Notes under the pieces: generated by a model
Told to the model about the DNA's origin: nothing
What the model saw: the letters and a program-made list of their open reading frames with translations, nothing else
Databases searched by the model: none
DNA from: Fictibacillus phosphorivorans
GTDB lineage: Bacteria; Bacillota; Bacilli; Bacillales; Fictibacillaceae
Length of the DNA: 61,075 nucleotides
NCBI RefSeq assembly: GCF_007673525.1
Contig: NZ_VDZU01000003.1
Location: 1-61,075, forward strand
Direction of reading: 5' to 3'
Shown: one piece after another, positions 19,653-31,572 of the stretch
Position numbering within the stretch: the stretch's first letter is position 1
Layout of the letters: each line of letters starts with the position of its first letter
Translations under genes and position numbers: made by a program

Positions 19653-19679
19653 GTGGGAGGAATATCCGCTAAACCACAT
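19653..19679 (+). promoter_or_regulatory. Second candidate L1 autoregulatory site before rplA
   Basis: GTGGGAGG (653-660), an internal segment, then CTAAACCACAT (669-679) immediately before the rplA ribosome site. It repeats the motif seen before rplK. Upstream, GGTTGCGA pairs with TCGCAACC (about 19558-19605), a strong hairpin in the same leader that ends in a short T-run and may attenuate. Confidence 0.55.
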
Positions 19680-19696
19680 AAGGAGGACAAAAACAA

Positions 19697-20398
19697 ATGG
19701 CAAACAAAGGTAAGAAATACCAAGAAGCGGCTAAATTAGTAGACCGCACAAAAGCATATGACGCTGCAGAAGCGATCGAGCTAGTTAAAAAAGCTGCTCC
19801 TGCAAAATTTGACGAGTCTGTAGAAGTTGCAGTTCGTTTAGGTGTAGACACGAAGAAAGCTGACCAACAAGTTCGTGGAGCAGTAGTGCTTCCAAACGGA
19901 ACTGGTAAGACTCAACGTGTATTAGTATTCGCAAAAGGTGAAAAAGCAAAAGAAGCTGAAGCTGCTGGAGCAGATCACGTTGGCGATTCTGACTACATCA
20001 ACAAAATCCAACAAGGTTGGTTCGAGTTCGACGTAATCGTTGCTACTCCGGACATGATGGCTGAAGTTGGTAAACTTGGACGTGTTCTAGGGCCTAAAGG
20101 ATTAATGCCTAACCCTAAAACAGGAACAGTTACATTTGAAGTTGAAAAAGCGATTAACGAAATCAAAGCTGGTAAAGTAGAATACCGTGTCGACAAGACT
20201 GGTAACGTTCACGTTCCAATCGGTAAAGTATCTTTCGAAGCTGAGAAGCTTGCAGAAAACCTTAACACAATCATCGAAACATTGTTGAAAGTTAAGCCTG
20301 CAGCTGCAAAGGGAACTTACATGAAGAACGTAGCTGTTTCTTCTACAATGGGACCTGGGATCAAAGTTAATCCATCTTCATTTGCTGTAAAACGATAG
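19697..20398 (+). CDS. rplA: 50S ribosomal protein L1
   Basis: L1 is the mobile stalk protein guiding deacylated tRNA from the E site and a translational repressor of its own mRNA. The 233-aa sequence is full length, with domain I/II features [21 protein letters not shown] and [10 protein letters not shown] conserved. ATG 19697 follows AAGGAGG. The stop is directly followed by the rplJ promoter. Confidence 0.97.
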   Translation: MANKGKKYQEAAKLVDRTKAYDAAEAIELVKKAAPAKFDESVEVAVRLGVDTKKADQQVRGAVVLPNGTGKTQRVLVFAKGEKAKEAEAAGADHVGDSDYINKIQQGWFEFDVIVATPDMMAEVGKLGRVLGPKGLMPNPKTGTVTFEVEKAINEIKAGKVEYRVDKTGNVHVPIGKVSFEAEKLAENLNTIIETLLKVKPAAAKGTYMKNVAVSSTMGPGIKVNPSSFAVKR

Positions 20399-20427
20399 TT
20401 GACAAACGGGTTTTGACCCGTTATATT
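20399..20427 (+). promoter_or_regulatory. SigA-type promoter of rplJ-rplL
   Basis: Perfect TTGACA (20399-20404), a 17-bp spacer and TATATT (20422-20427). The spacer also contains AACGGGT/ACCCGTT, a hairpin that may end rplA transcripts. Confidence 0.8.
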
Positions 20428-20439
20428 ATATACTGTTAA

Positions 20440-20592
20440 ACACAAACGCATCAGATGAATGCCGTAGACAGCAGGAGCCAACTGGCTTAAATCTTCCTGC
20501 CGAGGTGAAGCGTCGTAAGCTCATTAGTTAATTACTTATGACTTTAGATACTCACGCCTCCATGTCTCGACATGGAGGCTTTGTTTTTGGAC
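20440..20592 (+). promoter_or_regulatory. L10-type ribosomal protein leader
   Basis: The ~190-base leader before rplJ contains the AGCAGGAGCCAA...CTTCCTGCCGAGG segment typical of L10 leaders. It ends in GCCTCCATGTC/GACATGGAGGC followed by TTTGTTTTT (about 20560-20590), an intrinsic terminator. Binding of the L10-L12 complex to the kink-turn region is the known mode of autoregulation in this family. Confidence 0.8.
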
Positions 20593-20633
20593 AAAACCTG
20601 CGGTGATGCAATCATTTTACAGGAGGTGTAATA

Positions 20634-21134
20634 ATGAGCAGCATTTTAGAAACAAAAAAGCAGTTAGTATCCACTATTTCTGAGAAAATCAAAAATAGCC
20701 AATCAACAATCCTTGTTGACTACCGTGGTCTTACTGTTTCTGAGGTTACTGAACTTCGTAAGTCTTTACGTGATGCTGGCATCGAGTTTAAAGTTTACAA
20801 AAACTCAATGGTAGTTCGCGCTGCTGAAGAGAATGACCTTAAAGAATTAGCAGAACACTTAACTGGTCCTACAGCGATCGCATTTTCAAATGAAGATGTT
20901 GTAGCTCCTGCTAAGATTCTTAACGACTTCGCTAAGAAACACGAAGCGCTTGAGATCAAAGCTGGTGTAATCGAAGGACGTATCGCGTCTCTAGAAGAAG
21001 TGAAAGCTCTTGCTGAACTTCCATCAAGAGAAGGTCTTCTTTCTATGGTACTCAGCGTGCTTCAAGCACCTATCCGCAACTTTGCGTTGGCTACTAAAGC
21101 CGTTGCAGAACAAAAAGAAGAACAAGGCGCATAA
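20634..21134 (+). CDS. rplJ: 50S ribosomal protein L10
   Basis: L10 anchors L7/L12 dimers to the ribosome. The 166-aa protein has the globular rRNA-binding domain ([20 protein letters not shown]) and a C-terminal helix carrying the L12 docking sites. ATG 20634 follows AGGAGGTG. It is expressed with rplL from the L10-type leader. Confidence 0.97.
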   Translation: MSSILETKKQLVSTISEKIKNSQSTILVDYRGLTVSEVTELRKSLRDAGIEFKVYKNSMVVRAAEENDLKELAEHLTGPTAIAFSNEDVVAPAKILNDFAKKHEALEIKAGVIEGRIASLEEVKALAELPSREGLLSMVLSVLQAPIRNFALATKAVAEQKEEQGA

Positions 21135-21181
21135 GTCTTATCTTCAACCAATAACTTACATTCCATAAGGAGGAAATTATA

Positions 21182-21547
21182 ATGTCTAAAGAGCAAATCA
21201 TTGAAAGCTTAAAAACAATGACTGTTTTAGAGCTTAACGACCTAGTAAAAGCAATCGAAGAAGAGTTTGGTGTAACTGCTGCTGCTCCTGTAGCTGTAGC
21301 TGGTGGAGCTGCTGGTGGAGACGCTGCTGCTGAACAAACTGAATTCGACGTAATTCTTGCAAGCGGTGGAGCTTCAAAAATTAAAGTTATCAAAGTTGTT
21401 CGTGAACTTACAGGTCTTGGCCTTAAAGAAGCGAAAGAACTTGTTGACGGTGCTCCTAAGCCAGTTAAAGAAGGCGTATCTAAAGACGAAGCTGAAGAAA
21501 TCAAAGCTAAACTTGAAGAAGTTGGAGCTTCTGTTGAAGTTAAGTAA
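21182..21547 (+). CDS. rplL: 50S ribosomal protein L7/L12
   Basis: L7/L12 recruits translation factors and stimulates their GTPase. The 121-aa acidic protein has the N-terminal dimerisation helices, an Ala/Gly-rich hinge (about 38-52) and the C-terminal factor-binding domain with [20 protein letters not shown]. Very high copy in the ribosome, matching the strong AAGGAGG ribosome site. Confidence 0.97.
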   Translation: MSKEQIIESLKTMTVLELNDLVKAIEEEFGVTAAAPVAVAGGAAGGDAAAEQTEFDVILASGGASKIKVIKVVRELTGLGLKEAKELVDGAPKPVKEGVSKDEAEEIKAKLEEVGASVEVK

Positions 21548-21557
21548 TTCAAAAGAA

Positions 21558-21585
21558 AAGGTTCGCCCGATGGCGGACCTTTTTG
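21558..21585 (+). terminator. Terminator after rplL
   Basis: AAGGTTCGCC pairs with GGCGGACCTT, short loop, then TTTTG and further T. It is 10 bases after the rplL stop. Part of transcription probably continues to rpoB as in B. subtilis. Bases 21593-21659 contain only an A/T-rich inverted pair (TTTAGAAT/ATTCTAAA). Confidence 0.88.
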
Positions 21586-21659
21586 TTTGTTTCGCTTAAT
21601 CTTTTTAGAATGAACTATTCTAAAATCTTGCTGCTTTTATTTTGTCGCTTCTTTGAACA

Positions 21660-21915
21660 GTTGATTGAAGTGAAAGGTGCGAGACTCTCGGCTAGGACAG
21701 GCGGGCAGTCTGAAAAGTGGAAGTGGCTCGTTCAGCCCCGACAAGCAAAAGGTGAATGGGCAAGGAAGGCGCACTTTGCCTTTTTGACCGTTTAACTTTT
21801 GACCTCGAGGGGGCTAGCCACTGCAACTAGACGGGTGAGACACTTAAGAGTGAAACGTACGAATGTGGTTCACTGCCTGCCCCGCGGAAAGCGAGTACCT
21901 GTAACGGAAATCAAC
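21660..21915 (-). repeat. Dispersed palindromic repeat, copy F, with ~129-bp nested insertion
   Basis: This is an inverted-orientation copy from GTTGATT to AATCAAC, closest to copy E and sharing with it the outside flank ACTTTCAAAGGC. About 129 bases (about 21705-21833) interrupt it at the hinge between two stems. The insert begins near GTCT and ends near AGAC, and has a second inverted pair, AGTGGCT (about 21722) with AGCCACT (about 21816), plus AAGGC/GCCTT inside. It looks like a structured element nested in another. Confidence 0.82.
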
Positions 21916-22019
21916 TACTTTCAAAGGCGACATTGTAAAAGCTTTTTATAGATAGACCGTTAAAGAATTTTGGAACGGGAATACTGTCTTTATCAGAAGG
22001 TAAGGAGAGTTTGAAAACA

Positions 22020-22622
22020 ATGAAGAACCATTATTACTCTGAAACACCTGGTACAGAAAGCAAAAGAGAAACATGGGAATTTACATTAAACGGCGAAAAG
22101 TTTCGCTTTACGACAGATGCTGGTGTCTTTTCGAAGAAAGAAGTAGATTTTGGCAGTCGCGTTTTAATAGAGTCCTTTGTATCTCCAGAAGTATCTGGTG
22201 ATTATATAGATGTAGGATGCGGTTACGGGCCGATCGGGCTTTCGCTTGCTAGAGCGGAACAAGATCGTGTTGTTCAAATGGTGGATATCAACGAAAGAGC
22301 AATTGAACTTGCCAAGCTGAACGCAGATAAGAACAAGGTTGATAATGTAAAGATCTATAAAAGTTACTTATTTGCCGAAGTGAAGGATGAAGAGTTCGCT
22401 GCTGTTATCACAAATCCGCCGATTCGTGCAGGTAAGACGGTCGTTCATCAAATTTTTGAAGAAGCTTATCACAAACTTTGCGTTGGTGGCGAGTTATGGG
22501 TAGTGATTCAAAAGAAACAAGGTGCGCCATCTGCTATGGATAAAATGGAACAATTATTCGGCCAAGTTGAAACGGTTGCGAAGAAAAAAGGCTACTATAT
22601 TTTACGCGCAATAAAAGTTTGA
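22020..22622 (+). CDS. ybxB: RsmC-like class I SAM methyltransferase YbxB
   Basis: By family this is a 16S rRNA guanine-N2 methyltransferase-like enzyme; the precise target in Bacillus is not certain. The 200-aa product has motif I DVGCGYGPIGL, the acidic post-I MVDINERAIELA, and the N-P-P-Y-type catalytic motif as NPPIRAGK. I prefer ATG 22020 to TTG 22011 because AAGGAG would be only 3 bases from the TTG. No firm promoter was seen upstream. Confidence 0.9.
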   Translation: MKNHYYSETPGTESKRETWEFTLNGEKFRFTTDAGVFSKKEVDFGSRVLIESFVSPEVSGDYIDVGCGYGPIGLSLARAEQDRVVQMVDINERAIELAKLNADKNKVDNVKIYKSYLFAEVKDEEFAAVITNPPIRAGKTVVHQIFEEAYHKLCVGGELWVVIQKKQGAPSAMDKMEQLFGQVETVAKKKGYYILRAIKV

Positions 22623-22700
22623 CTTGATAAATCCCGTATGTTAGTATTATAAAATGCCAATGGATTCGCATTTTGCTGCTTATTTTTCGTGGTAAGCGAA

Positions 22701-22726
22701 AAAACGTTGATAAATCAACGTTTTTT
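22701..22726 (+). terminator. Terminator after ybxB
   Basis: AACGTTGA pairs with TCAACGTT around a TAAA loop, flanked by A-run and followed by TTTTTT. It is a strong, possibly bidirectional, intrinsic terminator. Confidence 0.88.
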
Positions 22727-22913
22727 ACTCATGTTTAGACGTATAGAATGCGAAAAAGTTGGACAAAATTATATAATAGCTTTTATCAAAATAGGAAAAC
22801 TGCGGTTTTAAAAATATGAAACCCTTTTTCTTTTTGTTTTCTAACCTTCTTAATAGAATGTTAGATAGAAATATGATACACGAAAAAAACGCTGGATTTG
22901 AGGGGTGAAGCAG
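22727..22913 (+). promoter_or_regulatory. rpoB leader region
   Basis: A/T-rich leader ahead of rpoB. A perfect TATAAT sits at 22772-22777 without a good -35 partner, so a promoter is possible but weakly supported. No further structure was recognised. Confidence 0.4.
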
Positions 22914-25900
22914 TTGACAGGTCAACTAGTTCAGTTTGGACGCCACCGCCAACGAAGAAGTTATGCAAGGATTAGCGAAGTGCTTGAATTACCAAACTTA
23001 ATTGAAATTCAAACCGCTTCCTATCAATGGTTTCTTGATGAGGGGTTACGTGAAATGTTCCGAGACATTTCGCCGATTGAAGATTTTACAGGGAACCTCG
23101 TTTTAGAGTTTATTGATTATAACTTAGGTGAGCCGAAGTATCCTGTAGATGAATCAAAAGAGCGCGATGTTACTTACGCTGCTCCGCTTCGTGTGAAAGT
23201 GCGTCTGATCAATAAAGAGACGGGCGAAGTAAAAGAGCAGGAAGTATTTATGGGAGATTTCCCGTTAATGACAGATACGGGAACCTTTGTGATCAACGGG
23301 GCAGAGCGTGTAATTGTATCACAGCTCGTTCGTTCACCAAGTGTTTACTATAGTGAGAAAATCGACAAAAACGGTAAAAAAGGTTTTACCGCTACTGTCA
23401 TTCCAAACCGCGGTGCTTGGCTGGAGTTCGAAACAGATGCTAAGGACGTAGTTTATGTGCGTATTGACCGCACAAGAAAAATCCCTATTACCGTATTGCT
23501 TCGTGCTTTAGGGTTTGGGTCTGATCAAGAAATCATTGATTTGCTTGGAGAAGACGAGTATCTACGTAACACGCTAGATAAGGATAATACAGAAGGAACG
23601 GAAAAAGCCCTTCTCGAAATCTATGAGCGTCTTCGTCCAGGAGAGCCTCCAACAGTAGATAATGCAAAAAGTTTATTAGATTCTAGGTTCTTTGATCCTA
23701 AACGCTATGACTTAGCTAACGTTGGACGCTACAAAATCAATAAAAAGCTTCATATAAAGAATCGTCTCTTTAACCAGAAACTAGCTGAAACACTTGTTGA
23801 TGCTGAAACTGGTGAAGTGATCGCCGAAGAAGGTACGCTTCTTGACCGTAGAACGCTAGATAAGATTATCCCTGCTCTTGAGAGTGGTGTAGGCTTTAAA
23901 ACCGTAACACCAGCAGGAGGAGTGGCTGAAGATCAAGATATCGCTCTTCAATCTATCAAAATCTATGCGCCTGATGATCAAGAGGGTGAAAGAATCATTA
24001 ATGTTATCGGAAACGGACTTGTTGATAAAGAAATTAAAAACATCACGGTTTCTGACATTATTGCTTCTATCAACTACTTCTTCAACTTATTGCATCAAGT
24101 AGGTACAACAGATGATATTGACCATCTTGGAAACCGTCGTCTGCGTTCGGTTGGTGAGCTTCTTCAAAACCAATTCAGAATCGGACTTTCTAGAATGGAA
24201 CGTGTTGTGCGTGAGCGTATGTCGATCCAAGACACAAATGCGATCACACCACAAGCGTTGATCAATATCCGTCCTGTTATCGCATCTATTAAAGAGTTCT
24301 TCGGAAGCTCTCAGCTTTCACAGTTCATGGATCAAACGAACCCGCTAGCAGAATTAACGCACAAACGTCGTCTATCTGCACTAGGGCCAGGTGGTCTTAC
24401 ACGTGAACGTGCAGGCTTTGAAGTTCGTGACGTTCACTACTCTCACTACGGTCGTATGTGTCCGATTGAGACGCCAGAGGGTCCGAACATCGGTTTGATC
24501 AACTCACTTTCTTCTTATGCAAAAGTGAACCAATATGGATTTATCGAAACACCATACCGTCGGGTTGATCCTGAAACAGGTCGTGTAACGAGCCGTATTG
24601 ATTACTTGACTGCTGATGAAGAAGATCTATATGTAGTTGCACAGGCGAACTCTATCTTAGGTGATAACGGAGAGTTCATGAACGAAGACGTAATCGCACG
24701 TTTCCGTGGTGATAACACTGTTGTTAAACGCGAACGCATCGATTATATGGATGTATCGCCGAAACAGGTTGTATCCGCTGCGACAGCATGTATTCCGTTC
24801 TTAGAGAATGATGACTCCAACCGTGCCCTAATGGGAGCGAACATGCAACGTCAGGCTGTACCTTTACTTGTTCCTGAATCACCGATCGTTGGTACAGGAA
24901 TGGAGCACGTTTCTGCAAAAGACTCTGGAGCTGCAGTTATCTGTAAGCACGAAGGAATTGTTGAGCGCGTTACAGCAAAACAAGTTCAAGTACGCCGCAT
25001 TAAAGAAGTAGATGGCAAGGAAGTTTCAGGCGACCTTGACACTTACAATATGCTTAAGTTTATTCGTTCCAACCAAGGAACGTGTTATAACCAGCGTCCG
25101 ATCGTAAGCACAGGTAACCGCGTGACGAAAGGGGAAATCTTAGCGGATGGCCCTTCAATGGAAGTCGGTGAACTTGCTTTAGGTCGTAACGTTCTTGTTG
25201 CCTTCATGACTTGGGAAGGTTACAACTACGAGGATGCTGTTATCATGAGTGAGCGTCTCGTTAAAGACGACGTTTATACTTCGATTCATATTGAAGAATA
25301 TGAGTCAGAAGCGCGTGATACAAAACTTGGACCGGAAGAAATCACTCGTGATATTCCAAACGTCGGAGAAGATGCATTACGCAACCTGGACGAACGCGGA
25401 ATCATTCGTGTTGGTGCAGAAGTTAAAGATGGAGATATCTTAGTTGGTAAAGTAACGCCTAAAGGTGTAACTGAATTAACAGCTGAAGAACGTCTATTAC
25501 ATGCGATCTTCGGTGAAAAAGCTCGTGAAGTCCGCGATACATCATTGCGTGTACCTCACGGTGGAGATGGAATCATCCTTGACGTTAAAGTGTTTAACCG
25601 TGAAGATGGCGATGAACTACCTCCAGGTGTGAATCAGCTCGTTCGTGCATACATCGTGCAAAAACGTAAGATTCATGAAGGAGATAAGATGGCCGGCCGT
25701 CACGGAAACAAAGGTGTAATTTCTAAAATTATGCCTGAAGAAGATATGCCTTATCTTCCAGATGGAACACCAGTTGACATCATGTTAAACCCGTTAGGGG
25801 TACCTTCCCGTATGAACATCGGTCAGGTATTGGAGCTTCACCTTGGAATGGCTGCTCGTCAGCTAGGTATTCATGTTGCTACACCGGTATTCGATGGAGC

Positions 25901-26456
25901 GCGTGAGGAAGATGTTTGGTCTACGATCGAAGAAGCTGGAATGGCTCGCGATGGTAAAACGGTACTTTATGATGGACGTACAGGTGCTGCGTTTGATAAC
26001 CGTGTATCAGTTGGGGTTATGTATATGATCAAACTGGCTCACATGGTAGATGACAAGCTACATGCTCGTTCAACTGGACCTTACTCACTTGTTACACAAC
26101 AGCCTCTTGGCGGTAAAGCTCAATTTGGAGGTCAGCGTTTCGGTGAGATGGAAGTATGGGCGCTTGAAGCATATGGCGCGGCATACACACTACAGGAAAT
26201 TCTTACGGTTAAATCCGATGATGTTGTCGGCCGTGTGAAAACGTATGAAGCCATCGTTAAAGGCGAAAACGTTCCTGAACCAGGTGTTCCAGAATCATTT
26301 AAAGTATTGATCAAAGAACTTCAATCTCTAGGAATGGACGTTAAGATCTGTTCTGGAGATGACAAGGAAATTGAAATGAGAGAGCTTGATGATGAAGACG
26401 ATCAGGCAAGCGAGAAATTAAATCTAAATCTTGAGTCTTACACTTCGAATGACTAA
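22914..26456 (+). CDS. rpoB: RNA polymerase beta subunit
   Basis: RpoB forms one pincer of RNA polymerase and contributes to the active site and rifampicin pocket. I start at TTG 22914 ([19 protein letters not shown]), 7 bases after AGGGGTG, not at GTG 22905; 1180 aa. The rifampicin cluster [28 protein letters not shown] is wild type at every well-known resistance position. The C-terminal tail is acidic and shorter than that of B. subtilis. Followed by rpoC after 29 bases. Confidence 0.97.
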   Translation: MTGQLVQFGRHRQRRSYARISEVLELPNLIEIQTASYQWFLDEGLREMFRDISPIEDFTGNLVLEFIDYNLGEPKYPVDESKERDVTYAAPLRVKVRLINKETGEVKEQEVFMGDFPLMTDTGTFVINGAERVIVSQLVRSPSVYYSEKIDKNGKKGFTATVIPNRGAWLEFETDAKDVVYVRIDRTRKIPITVLLRALGFGSDQEIIDLLGEDEYLRNTLDKDNTEGTEKALLEIYERLRPGEPPTVDNAKSLLDSRFFDPKRYDLANVGRYKINKKLHIKNRLFNQKLAETLVDAETGEVIAEEGTLLDRRTLDKIIPALESGVGFKTVTPAGGVAEDQDIALQSIKIYAPDDQEGERIINVIGNGLVDKEIKNITVSDIIASINYFFNLLHQVGTTDDIDHLGNRRLRSVGELLQNQFRIGLSRMERVVRERMSIQDTNAITPQALINIRPVIASIKEFFGSSQLSQFMDQTNPLAELTHKRRLSALGPGGLTRERAGFEVRDVHYSHYGRMCPIETPEGPNIGLINSLSSYAKVNQYGFIETPYRRVDPETGRVTSRIDYLTADEEDLYVVAQANSILGDNGEFMNEDVIARFRGDNTVVKRERIDYMDVSPKQVVSAATACIPFLENDDSNRALMGANMQRQAVPLLVPESPIVGTGMEHVSAKDSGAAVICKHEGIVERVTAKQVQVRRIKEVDGKEVSGDLDTYNMLKFIRSNQGTCYNQRPIVSTGNRVTKGEILADGPSMEVGELALGRNVLVAFMTWEGYNYEDAVIMSERLVKDDVYTSIHIEEYESEARDTKLGPEEITRDIPNVGEDALRNLDERGIIRVGAEVKDGDILVGKVTPKGVTELTAEERLLHAIFGEKAREVRDTSLRVPHGGDGIILDVKVFNREDGDELPPGVNQLVRAYIVQKRKIHEGDKMAGRHGNKGVISKIMPEEDMPYLPDGTPVDIMLNPLGVPSRMNIGQVLELHLGMAARQLGIHVATPVFDGAREEDVWSTIEEAGMARDGKTVLYDGRTGAAFDNRVSVGVMYMIKLAHMVDDKLHARSTGPYSLVTQQPLGGKAQFGGQRFGEMEVWALEAYGAAYTLQEILTVKSDDVVGRVKTYEAIVKGENVPEPGVPESFKVLIKELQSLGMDVKICSGDDKEIEMRELDDEDDQASEKLNLNLESYTSND

Positions 26457-26485
26457 AACAGGATATCAAAAGGGAGGTACGCTCC

Positions 26486-29400
26486 TTGATAGACGTAAAT
26501 AATTTTGAATATATGAAAATTGGTCTTGCTTCACCGGACAAAATCCGGTCGTGGTCAAGAGGGGAAGTAAAAAAACCTGAAACAATCAACTACCGTACAC
26601 TTAAGCCCGAAAAAGACGGCTTGTTCTGTGAAAGAATTTTCGGTCCTACAAAAGACTGGGAATGTCATTGCGGAAAGTATAAGCGCGTCCGTTATAAAGG
26701 CGTGGTTTGTGACCGTTGTGGTGTTGAAGTAACAAGAGCCAAAGTTCGACGTGACCGTATGGGTCACATCGAGCTTGCCGCTCCTGTATCTCACATTTGG
26801 TACTTCAAAGGTATCCCAAGCCGTATGGGTCTTGTTTTGGATATGTCTCCAAGAGCATTAGAAGAAGTAATCTACTTTGCTTCATACGTTGTTACTGATA
26901 CAGGAGATACTCCTCTTGAGAAGAAACAACTGCTTTCAGAGAAGGAATACCGCACATACCGTGAAAAGTATGGAAAAGGTTTCACTGCACAAATGGGTGC
27001 AGAAGCGATCAAACGTCTTTTAGAAGACATCGATGCTGAAAAAGAAGTTGAGATGTTGAAAGAAGAGCTTAAAACAGCACAAGGTCAACGCCGTACTCGT
27101 GCGATTAAGCGTTTAGAAGTACTAGAAGCATTCCGTCATTCAGGCAACCATGCTGATTGGATGATTCTAGAAGTACTTCCGGTTATTCCGCCGGAATTGC
27201 GTCCGATGGTTCAGCTTGATGGTGGACGTTTTGCCACATCTGACCTTAACGACCTTTACCGTCGTGTTATCAACCGTAACAACCGTCTGAAGCGTCTATT
27301 AGACCTAGGTGCTCCTAACATTATCGTTCAAAATGAAAAACGTATGCTTCAAGAAGCAGTCGATGCATTAATCGATAATGGTCGTCGTGGCCGTCCGGTG
27401 ACTGGGCCAGGAAATCGTCCGTTAAAATCACTTTCACACATGCTGAAAGGGAAACAAGGACGTTTCCGTCAAAACTTGCTAGGTAAACGTGTTGACTACT
27501 CTGGACGTTCGGTTATCGTAGTAGGTCCGAACTTAAAGATGTACCAATGTGGTCTGCCTAAAGAGATGGCACTTGAGCTCTTCAAACCGTTTGTTATGAA
27601 AGAGCTAGTTTCAAAAGGTCTTGCACACAACATTAAGAGTGCAAAACGCAAAGTAGAGCGCGTTCAGCCAGAAGTTTGGGATGTACTAGAAGAAGTTATT
27701 CGTGAACACCCAGTTCTACTAAACCGTGCGCCTACACTTCACAGACTTGGTATCCAAGCATTCGAACCAACGCTTGTAGAAGGCCGTGCAATCCGTCTTC
27801 ACCCGCTCGTATGTACAGCTTACAACGCTGACTTTGACGGTGACCAAATGGCGGTCCACGTTCCTCTATCTGCTGAAGCACAAGCAGAGGCTCGTATCTT
27901 AATGCTAGCTGCCCAAAACATCTTGAACCCGAAAGATGGTAAGCCGGTAGTAACACCGTCACAGGATATGGTTTTAGGTAACTATTACTTAACTCTTGAA
28001 CGTGAAGGAGCTATTGGTGAAGGGTCTGTATTTAAAGACATCAATGAAGCGATCATCGCTTATGAAAATGGATTCGTGCACTTGCATTCTCGTATTGCAG
28101 TACCAGTATCCAGCTTAAATAAAGAAACTTTCACAGATGAACAGCAATCTAAGCTTCTTATGACTACAGTAGGTAAGTTGTTATTCAACGAAATCCTGCC
28201 TCCGTCATTCCCTTACATTAACGAACCGACTACGACGAACCTTCAAGTGGAAACACCTGAAAAGTACTTCTTAGATCCGGCTGCTAACGTAAAAGAGGAA
28301 ATTCAGAAGCATGAGGAAATTGTTCCATTTAAGAAAGGAATCCTAGGTAAGATTATCGCGGAAGTATTCAAACGCTTTAAGATTACTGAAACGTCTAAGA
28401 TGCTTGACCGCATGAAGGACTTAGGATTTAAATATTCTACGCGCGCTGGTATCACGATCGGTGTATCCGATATCGTTGTATTACCTGAAAAGCAAGAGAT
28501 TCTTGCTGTAGCCGAAGAAAAAGTAGTAAACGTTACAAAGCAATTCAGACGTGGTTTGATCACAGAAGAAGAGCGCTATGAGCGTGTAATCAATGTTTGG
28601 AGTTTGGCGAAAGACGAAATCCAAAATAAATTGATGGGTACACTTGATAAGCGAAACCCAATCTTCATGATGAGTGACTCCGGTGCCCGTGGTAACGCAT
28701 CTAACTTTACGCAGCTAGCTGGTATGCGTGGTCTGATGGCCAACCCGGCTGGTAAAATCATCGAGCTTCCAATCAAATCAAGTTTCCGTGAAGGCTTAAC
28801 AGTACTCGAGTACTTTATCTCTACTCACGGAGCGCGTAAAGGTCTTGCCGATACAGCCCTTAAAACAGCTGACTCAGGTTACCTTACTCGTCGTTTGGTT
28901 GATGTTGCTCAAGATGTTATCGTACGTGAAGATGACTGTGGAACGGACCGTGGCTTAGAAGTTGCAGCTATTAAAGAAGGCAACGAAGTTATCGAGCCTC
29001 TTCATGAGCGTTTGATCGGTCGTACTGCTTATAAAAAGGTATACCATCCTGAAACAAAAGAACTTCTTGCAGACGTTAATCAGCTGATCACTGAAGACAT
29101 GGCCGCTTATATTGAAGAAGTAGGCGTGAAAGCAGTAACGATCCGTTCTGTATTTACTTGTGACACACGTCACGGTGTTTGTAAGAAATGTTACGGACGC
29201 AACCTTGCAACAGGCTCTGACGTTGAAGTTGGGGAAGCTGTTGGAATTATCGCTGCTCAATCCATTGGTGAGCCAGGTACACAGCTTACAATGCGTACCT
29301 TCCATACAGGTGGGGTAGCAGGAGATGATATCACACAAGGTCTTCCGCGTATCCAAGAATTGTTTGAAGCGCGTAACCCGAAAGGTCAAGCGGTTATCTC

Positions 29401-30109
29401 TGAGCTTGAAGGTACGGTTGTTGGCGTGAACGACAATAAAGATAAGCGTGAAGTAGTCGTTCAAGGTGAAATCGAATCTAGATCTTACACGATTCCTTTC
29501 GGTGCCCGTATTAAAGCGGTCGAAGGTGATAAGGTAACTGCCGGTCAAGTATTGACGGAAGGTTCGATCGACCCTAAAGAATTAATTAAAGTACGTGGTG
29601 CAGAAGGCGTACAAGAATACCTATTGCGTGAGGTTCAGAAAGTTTACCGTATGCAAGGGGTAGAAATCGGAGATAAGCACGTTGAGGTTATGGTTCGCCA
29701 GATGCTTCGTAAAGTGCGCATCATCGATTCTGGTGATTCTCAAGTACTTCCAGGAGCACTTATGGATATTCATGCGTTTACGGATGTTAACCGTAGTGTA
29801 CTTCTTGAAGGTGGAACTCCTGCTACAGGTCGTCCAGTGCTTCTTGGTATTACAAAAGCATCTCTTGAGACTGAATCATTCTTATCTGCTGCATCATTCC
29901 AAGAAACAACTCGAGTTCTTACAGATGCTGCCATCAAAGGTAAGCGTGACGAATTACTCGGACTTAAGGAAAATGTTATTATTGGTAAGCTGATCCCGGC
30001 TGGAACGGGTATGAACCGTTACAGAAACATTGGAATCAACTCTCCAGTAGTTGAAGATGAAAACAATGAAGAGGCAGAACTGCCTACAGAACTTGTTTCT
30101 CAAGATTAA
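26486..30109 (+). CDS. rpoC: RNA polymerase beta' subunit
   Basis: RpoC holds the catalytic Mg2+ ([12 protein letters not shown]), the zinc ribbon near the N-terminus ([20 protein letters not shown]), the bridge helix and the trigger loop ([18 protein letters not shown]). TTG 26486 is the start, after AAGGGAGGT, consistent with homologues that begin M(L/I)DVNNFEYM. The 1207-aa protein is full length, with the usual variable acidic C-terminus. Confidence 0.97.
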   Translation: MIDVNNFEYMKIGLASPDKIRSWSRGEVKKPETINYRTLKPEKDGLFCERIFGPTKDWECHCGKYKRVRYKGVVCDRCGVEVTRAKVRRDRMGHIELAAPVSHIWYFKGIPSRMGLVLDMSPRALEEVIYFASYVVTDTGDTPLEKKQLLSEKEYRTYREKYGKGFTAQMGAEAIKRLLEDIDAEKEVEMLKEELKTAQGQRRTRAIKRLEVLEAFRHSGNHADWMILEVLPVIPPELRPMVQLDGGRFATSDLNDLYRRVINRNNRLKRLLDLGAPNIIVQNEKRMLQEAVDALIDNGRRGRPVTGPGNRPLKSLSHMLKGKQGRFRQNLLGKRVDYSGRSVIVVGPNLKMYQCGLPKEMALELFKPFVMKELVSKGLAHNIKSAKRKVERVQPEVWDVLEEVIREHPVLLNRAPTLHRLGIQAFEPTLVEGRAIRLHPLVCTAYNADFDGDQMAVHVPLSAEAQAEARILMLAAQNILNPKDGKPVVTPSQDMVLGNYYLTLEREGAIGEGSVFKDINEAIIAYENGFVHLHSRIAVPVSSLNKETFTDEQQSKLLMTTVGKLLFNEILPPSFPYINEPTTTNLQVETPEKYFLDPAANVKEEIQKHEEIVPFKKGILGKIIAEVFKRFKITETSKMLDRMKDLGFKYSTRAGITIGVSDIVVLPEKQEILAVAEEKVVNVTKQFRRGLITEEERYERVINVWSLAKDEIQNKLMGTLDKRNPIFMMSDSGARGNASNFTQLAGMRGLMANPAGKIIELPIKSSFREGLTVLEYFISTHGARKGLADTALKTADSGYLTRRLVDVAQDVIVREDDCGTDRGLEVAAIKEGNEVIEPLHERLIGRTAYKKVYHPETKELLADVNQLITEDMAAYIEEVGVKAVTIRSVFTCDTRHGVCKKCYGRNLATGSDVEVGEAVGIIAAQSIGEPGTQLTMRTFHTGGVAGDDITQGLPRIQELFEARNPKGQAVISELEGTVVGVNDNKDKREVVVQGEIESRSYTIPFGARIKAVEGDKVTAGQVLTEGSIDPKELIKVRGAEGVQEYLLREVQKVYRMQGVEIGDKHVEVMVRQMLRKVRIIDSGDSQVLPGALMDIHAFTDVNRSVLLEGGTPATGRPVLLGITKASLETESFLSAASFQETTRVLTDAAIKGKRDELLGLKENVIIGKLIPAGTGMNRYRNIGINSPVVEDENNEEAELPTELVSQD

Positions 30110-30120
30110 TAAATGAAATG

Positions 30121-30150
30121 TTGACATCGGGAGCGCATCGGTGATATGAT
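30121..30150 (+). promoter_or_regulatory. SigA-type promoter of ybxF-rpsL
   Basis: Perfect TTGACA (30121-30126), an 18-bp spacer and TATGAT (30145-30150), lying 43 bases before ybxF. It gives the streptomycin-operon segment its own start after rpoC. Confidence 0.78.
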
Positions 30151-30193
30151 TACGGATGTGCTCCTAAGATTTGTTACTTTGGAGGATATTCGT

Positions 30194-30442
30194 ATGTCTT
30201 ATGAAAAAGTGACACAGGCTTCTGAAATTATCGTAGGTACTAAGCAAACAATCAAAGCTTTACAGAACGGCGAGGTCAAAGAGCTGGTCGTTGCGGAAGA
30301 CGCAGATTTTCGAGTAACGAGCAAAGTATTGCAGATTGCCGAAGAGAAGCATGTACCGATCGTAAAGGTTGATTCCATGAAAAAGCTTGGAAAAGCATGC
30401 GGTATAGATGTCGGGGCCGCAACTGTTGCGATAAAAGGATAA
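30194..30442 (+). CDS. ybxF: L7Ae-family kink-turn RNA-binding protein YbxF
   Basis: An 82-aa member of the L7Ae/L30e fold, known in B. subtilis as a K-turn binder (also named RplGB) of unsettled cellular role. The sequence has the [12 protein letters not shown] and [17 protein letters not shown] segments of that fold. I use ATG 30194, after GGAGG at 30181; the longer frame from 30146 overlaps the promoter. Confidence 0.92.
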   Translation: MSYEKVTQASEIIVGTKQTIKALQNGEVKELVVAEDADFRVTSKVLQIAEEKHVPIVKVDSMKKLGKACGIDVGAATVAIKG

Positions 30443-30449
30443 AATTCAT

Positions 30450-30981
<532 letters not shown>

Positions 30982-31026
30982 TATTTTTAAAATAAACTAA
31001 ACAACTATCAGAAAGGAGGGGACCAC

Positions 31027-31497
31027 ATGCCACGTAAAGGACCTGTTGCTCGTCGTGATGTGTTACCTGATCCAATTTACAAGTCTAAGCTTGTAACTCG
31101 TCTAATCAATAAAATTATGATTGACGGTAAGAGAGGGGTAGCTCAAACAATCTTGTACAATGCGTTCGATCTTATTAAAGAACGTACGAACCAAGATCCT
31201 ATGGAAGTGTTTGAACAAGCTCTTAAAAATATCATGCCAGTTCTTGAAGTTCGTGCTCGCCGTGTTGGTGGAGCTAACTACCAAGTACCAGTTGAAGTTC
31301 GCCCAGAGCGTCGTACAACACTAGGACTTCGTTACCTAACGAACTACTCTCGTCTACGCGGAGAAAAGACAATGGAAGAACGTCTTGCGTATGAGATCAT
31401 GGATGCTGCTAATAACACTGGTGCTTCAGTTAAGAAGCGCGAAGATATGCACAAAATGGCAGAAGCAAACAAAGCGTTTGCTCACTACCGCTGGTAA
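31027..31497 (+). CDS. rpsG: 30S ribosomal protein S7
   Basis: S7 nucleates the 30S head and contacts E-site tRNA. The 156-aa protein begins [15 protein letters not shown] and has the beta-hairpin [17 protein letters not shown]. Full length. ATG 31027 follows AAAGGAGGGG, 45 bases after rpsL. Confidence 0.98.
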   Translation: MPRKGPVARRDVLPDPIYKSKLVTRLINKIMIDGKRGVAQTILYNAFDLIKERTNQDPMEVFEQALKNIMPVLEVRARRVGGANYQVPVEVRPERRTTLGLRYLTNYSRLRGEKTMEERLAYEIMDAANNTGASVKKREDMHKMAEANKAFAHYRW

Positions 31498-31572
31498 AAT
31501 CATAGAGGCAGTTCTCGGACTGTCTCTAAAACACTATAAAAATTCCTTTTAAAAAGGGAAGGAGAGAAATTC

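Noticed and set aside
21583..21795. 70-codon frame after rplL
   Set aside because: It begins inside the rplL terminator tail and runs into repeat copy F; no initiation signal.
29682..29993. 103-codon + strand frame within rpoC
   Set aside because: It is a shadow of rpoC in another frame, with skewed Leu/Val-rich composition and no ribosome site.
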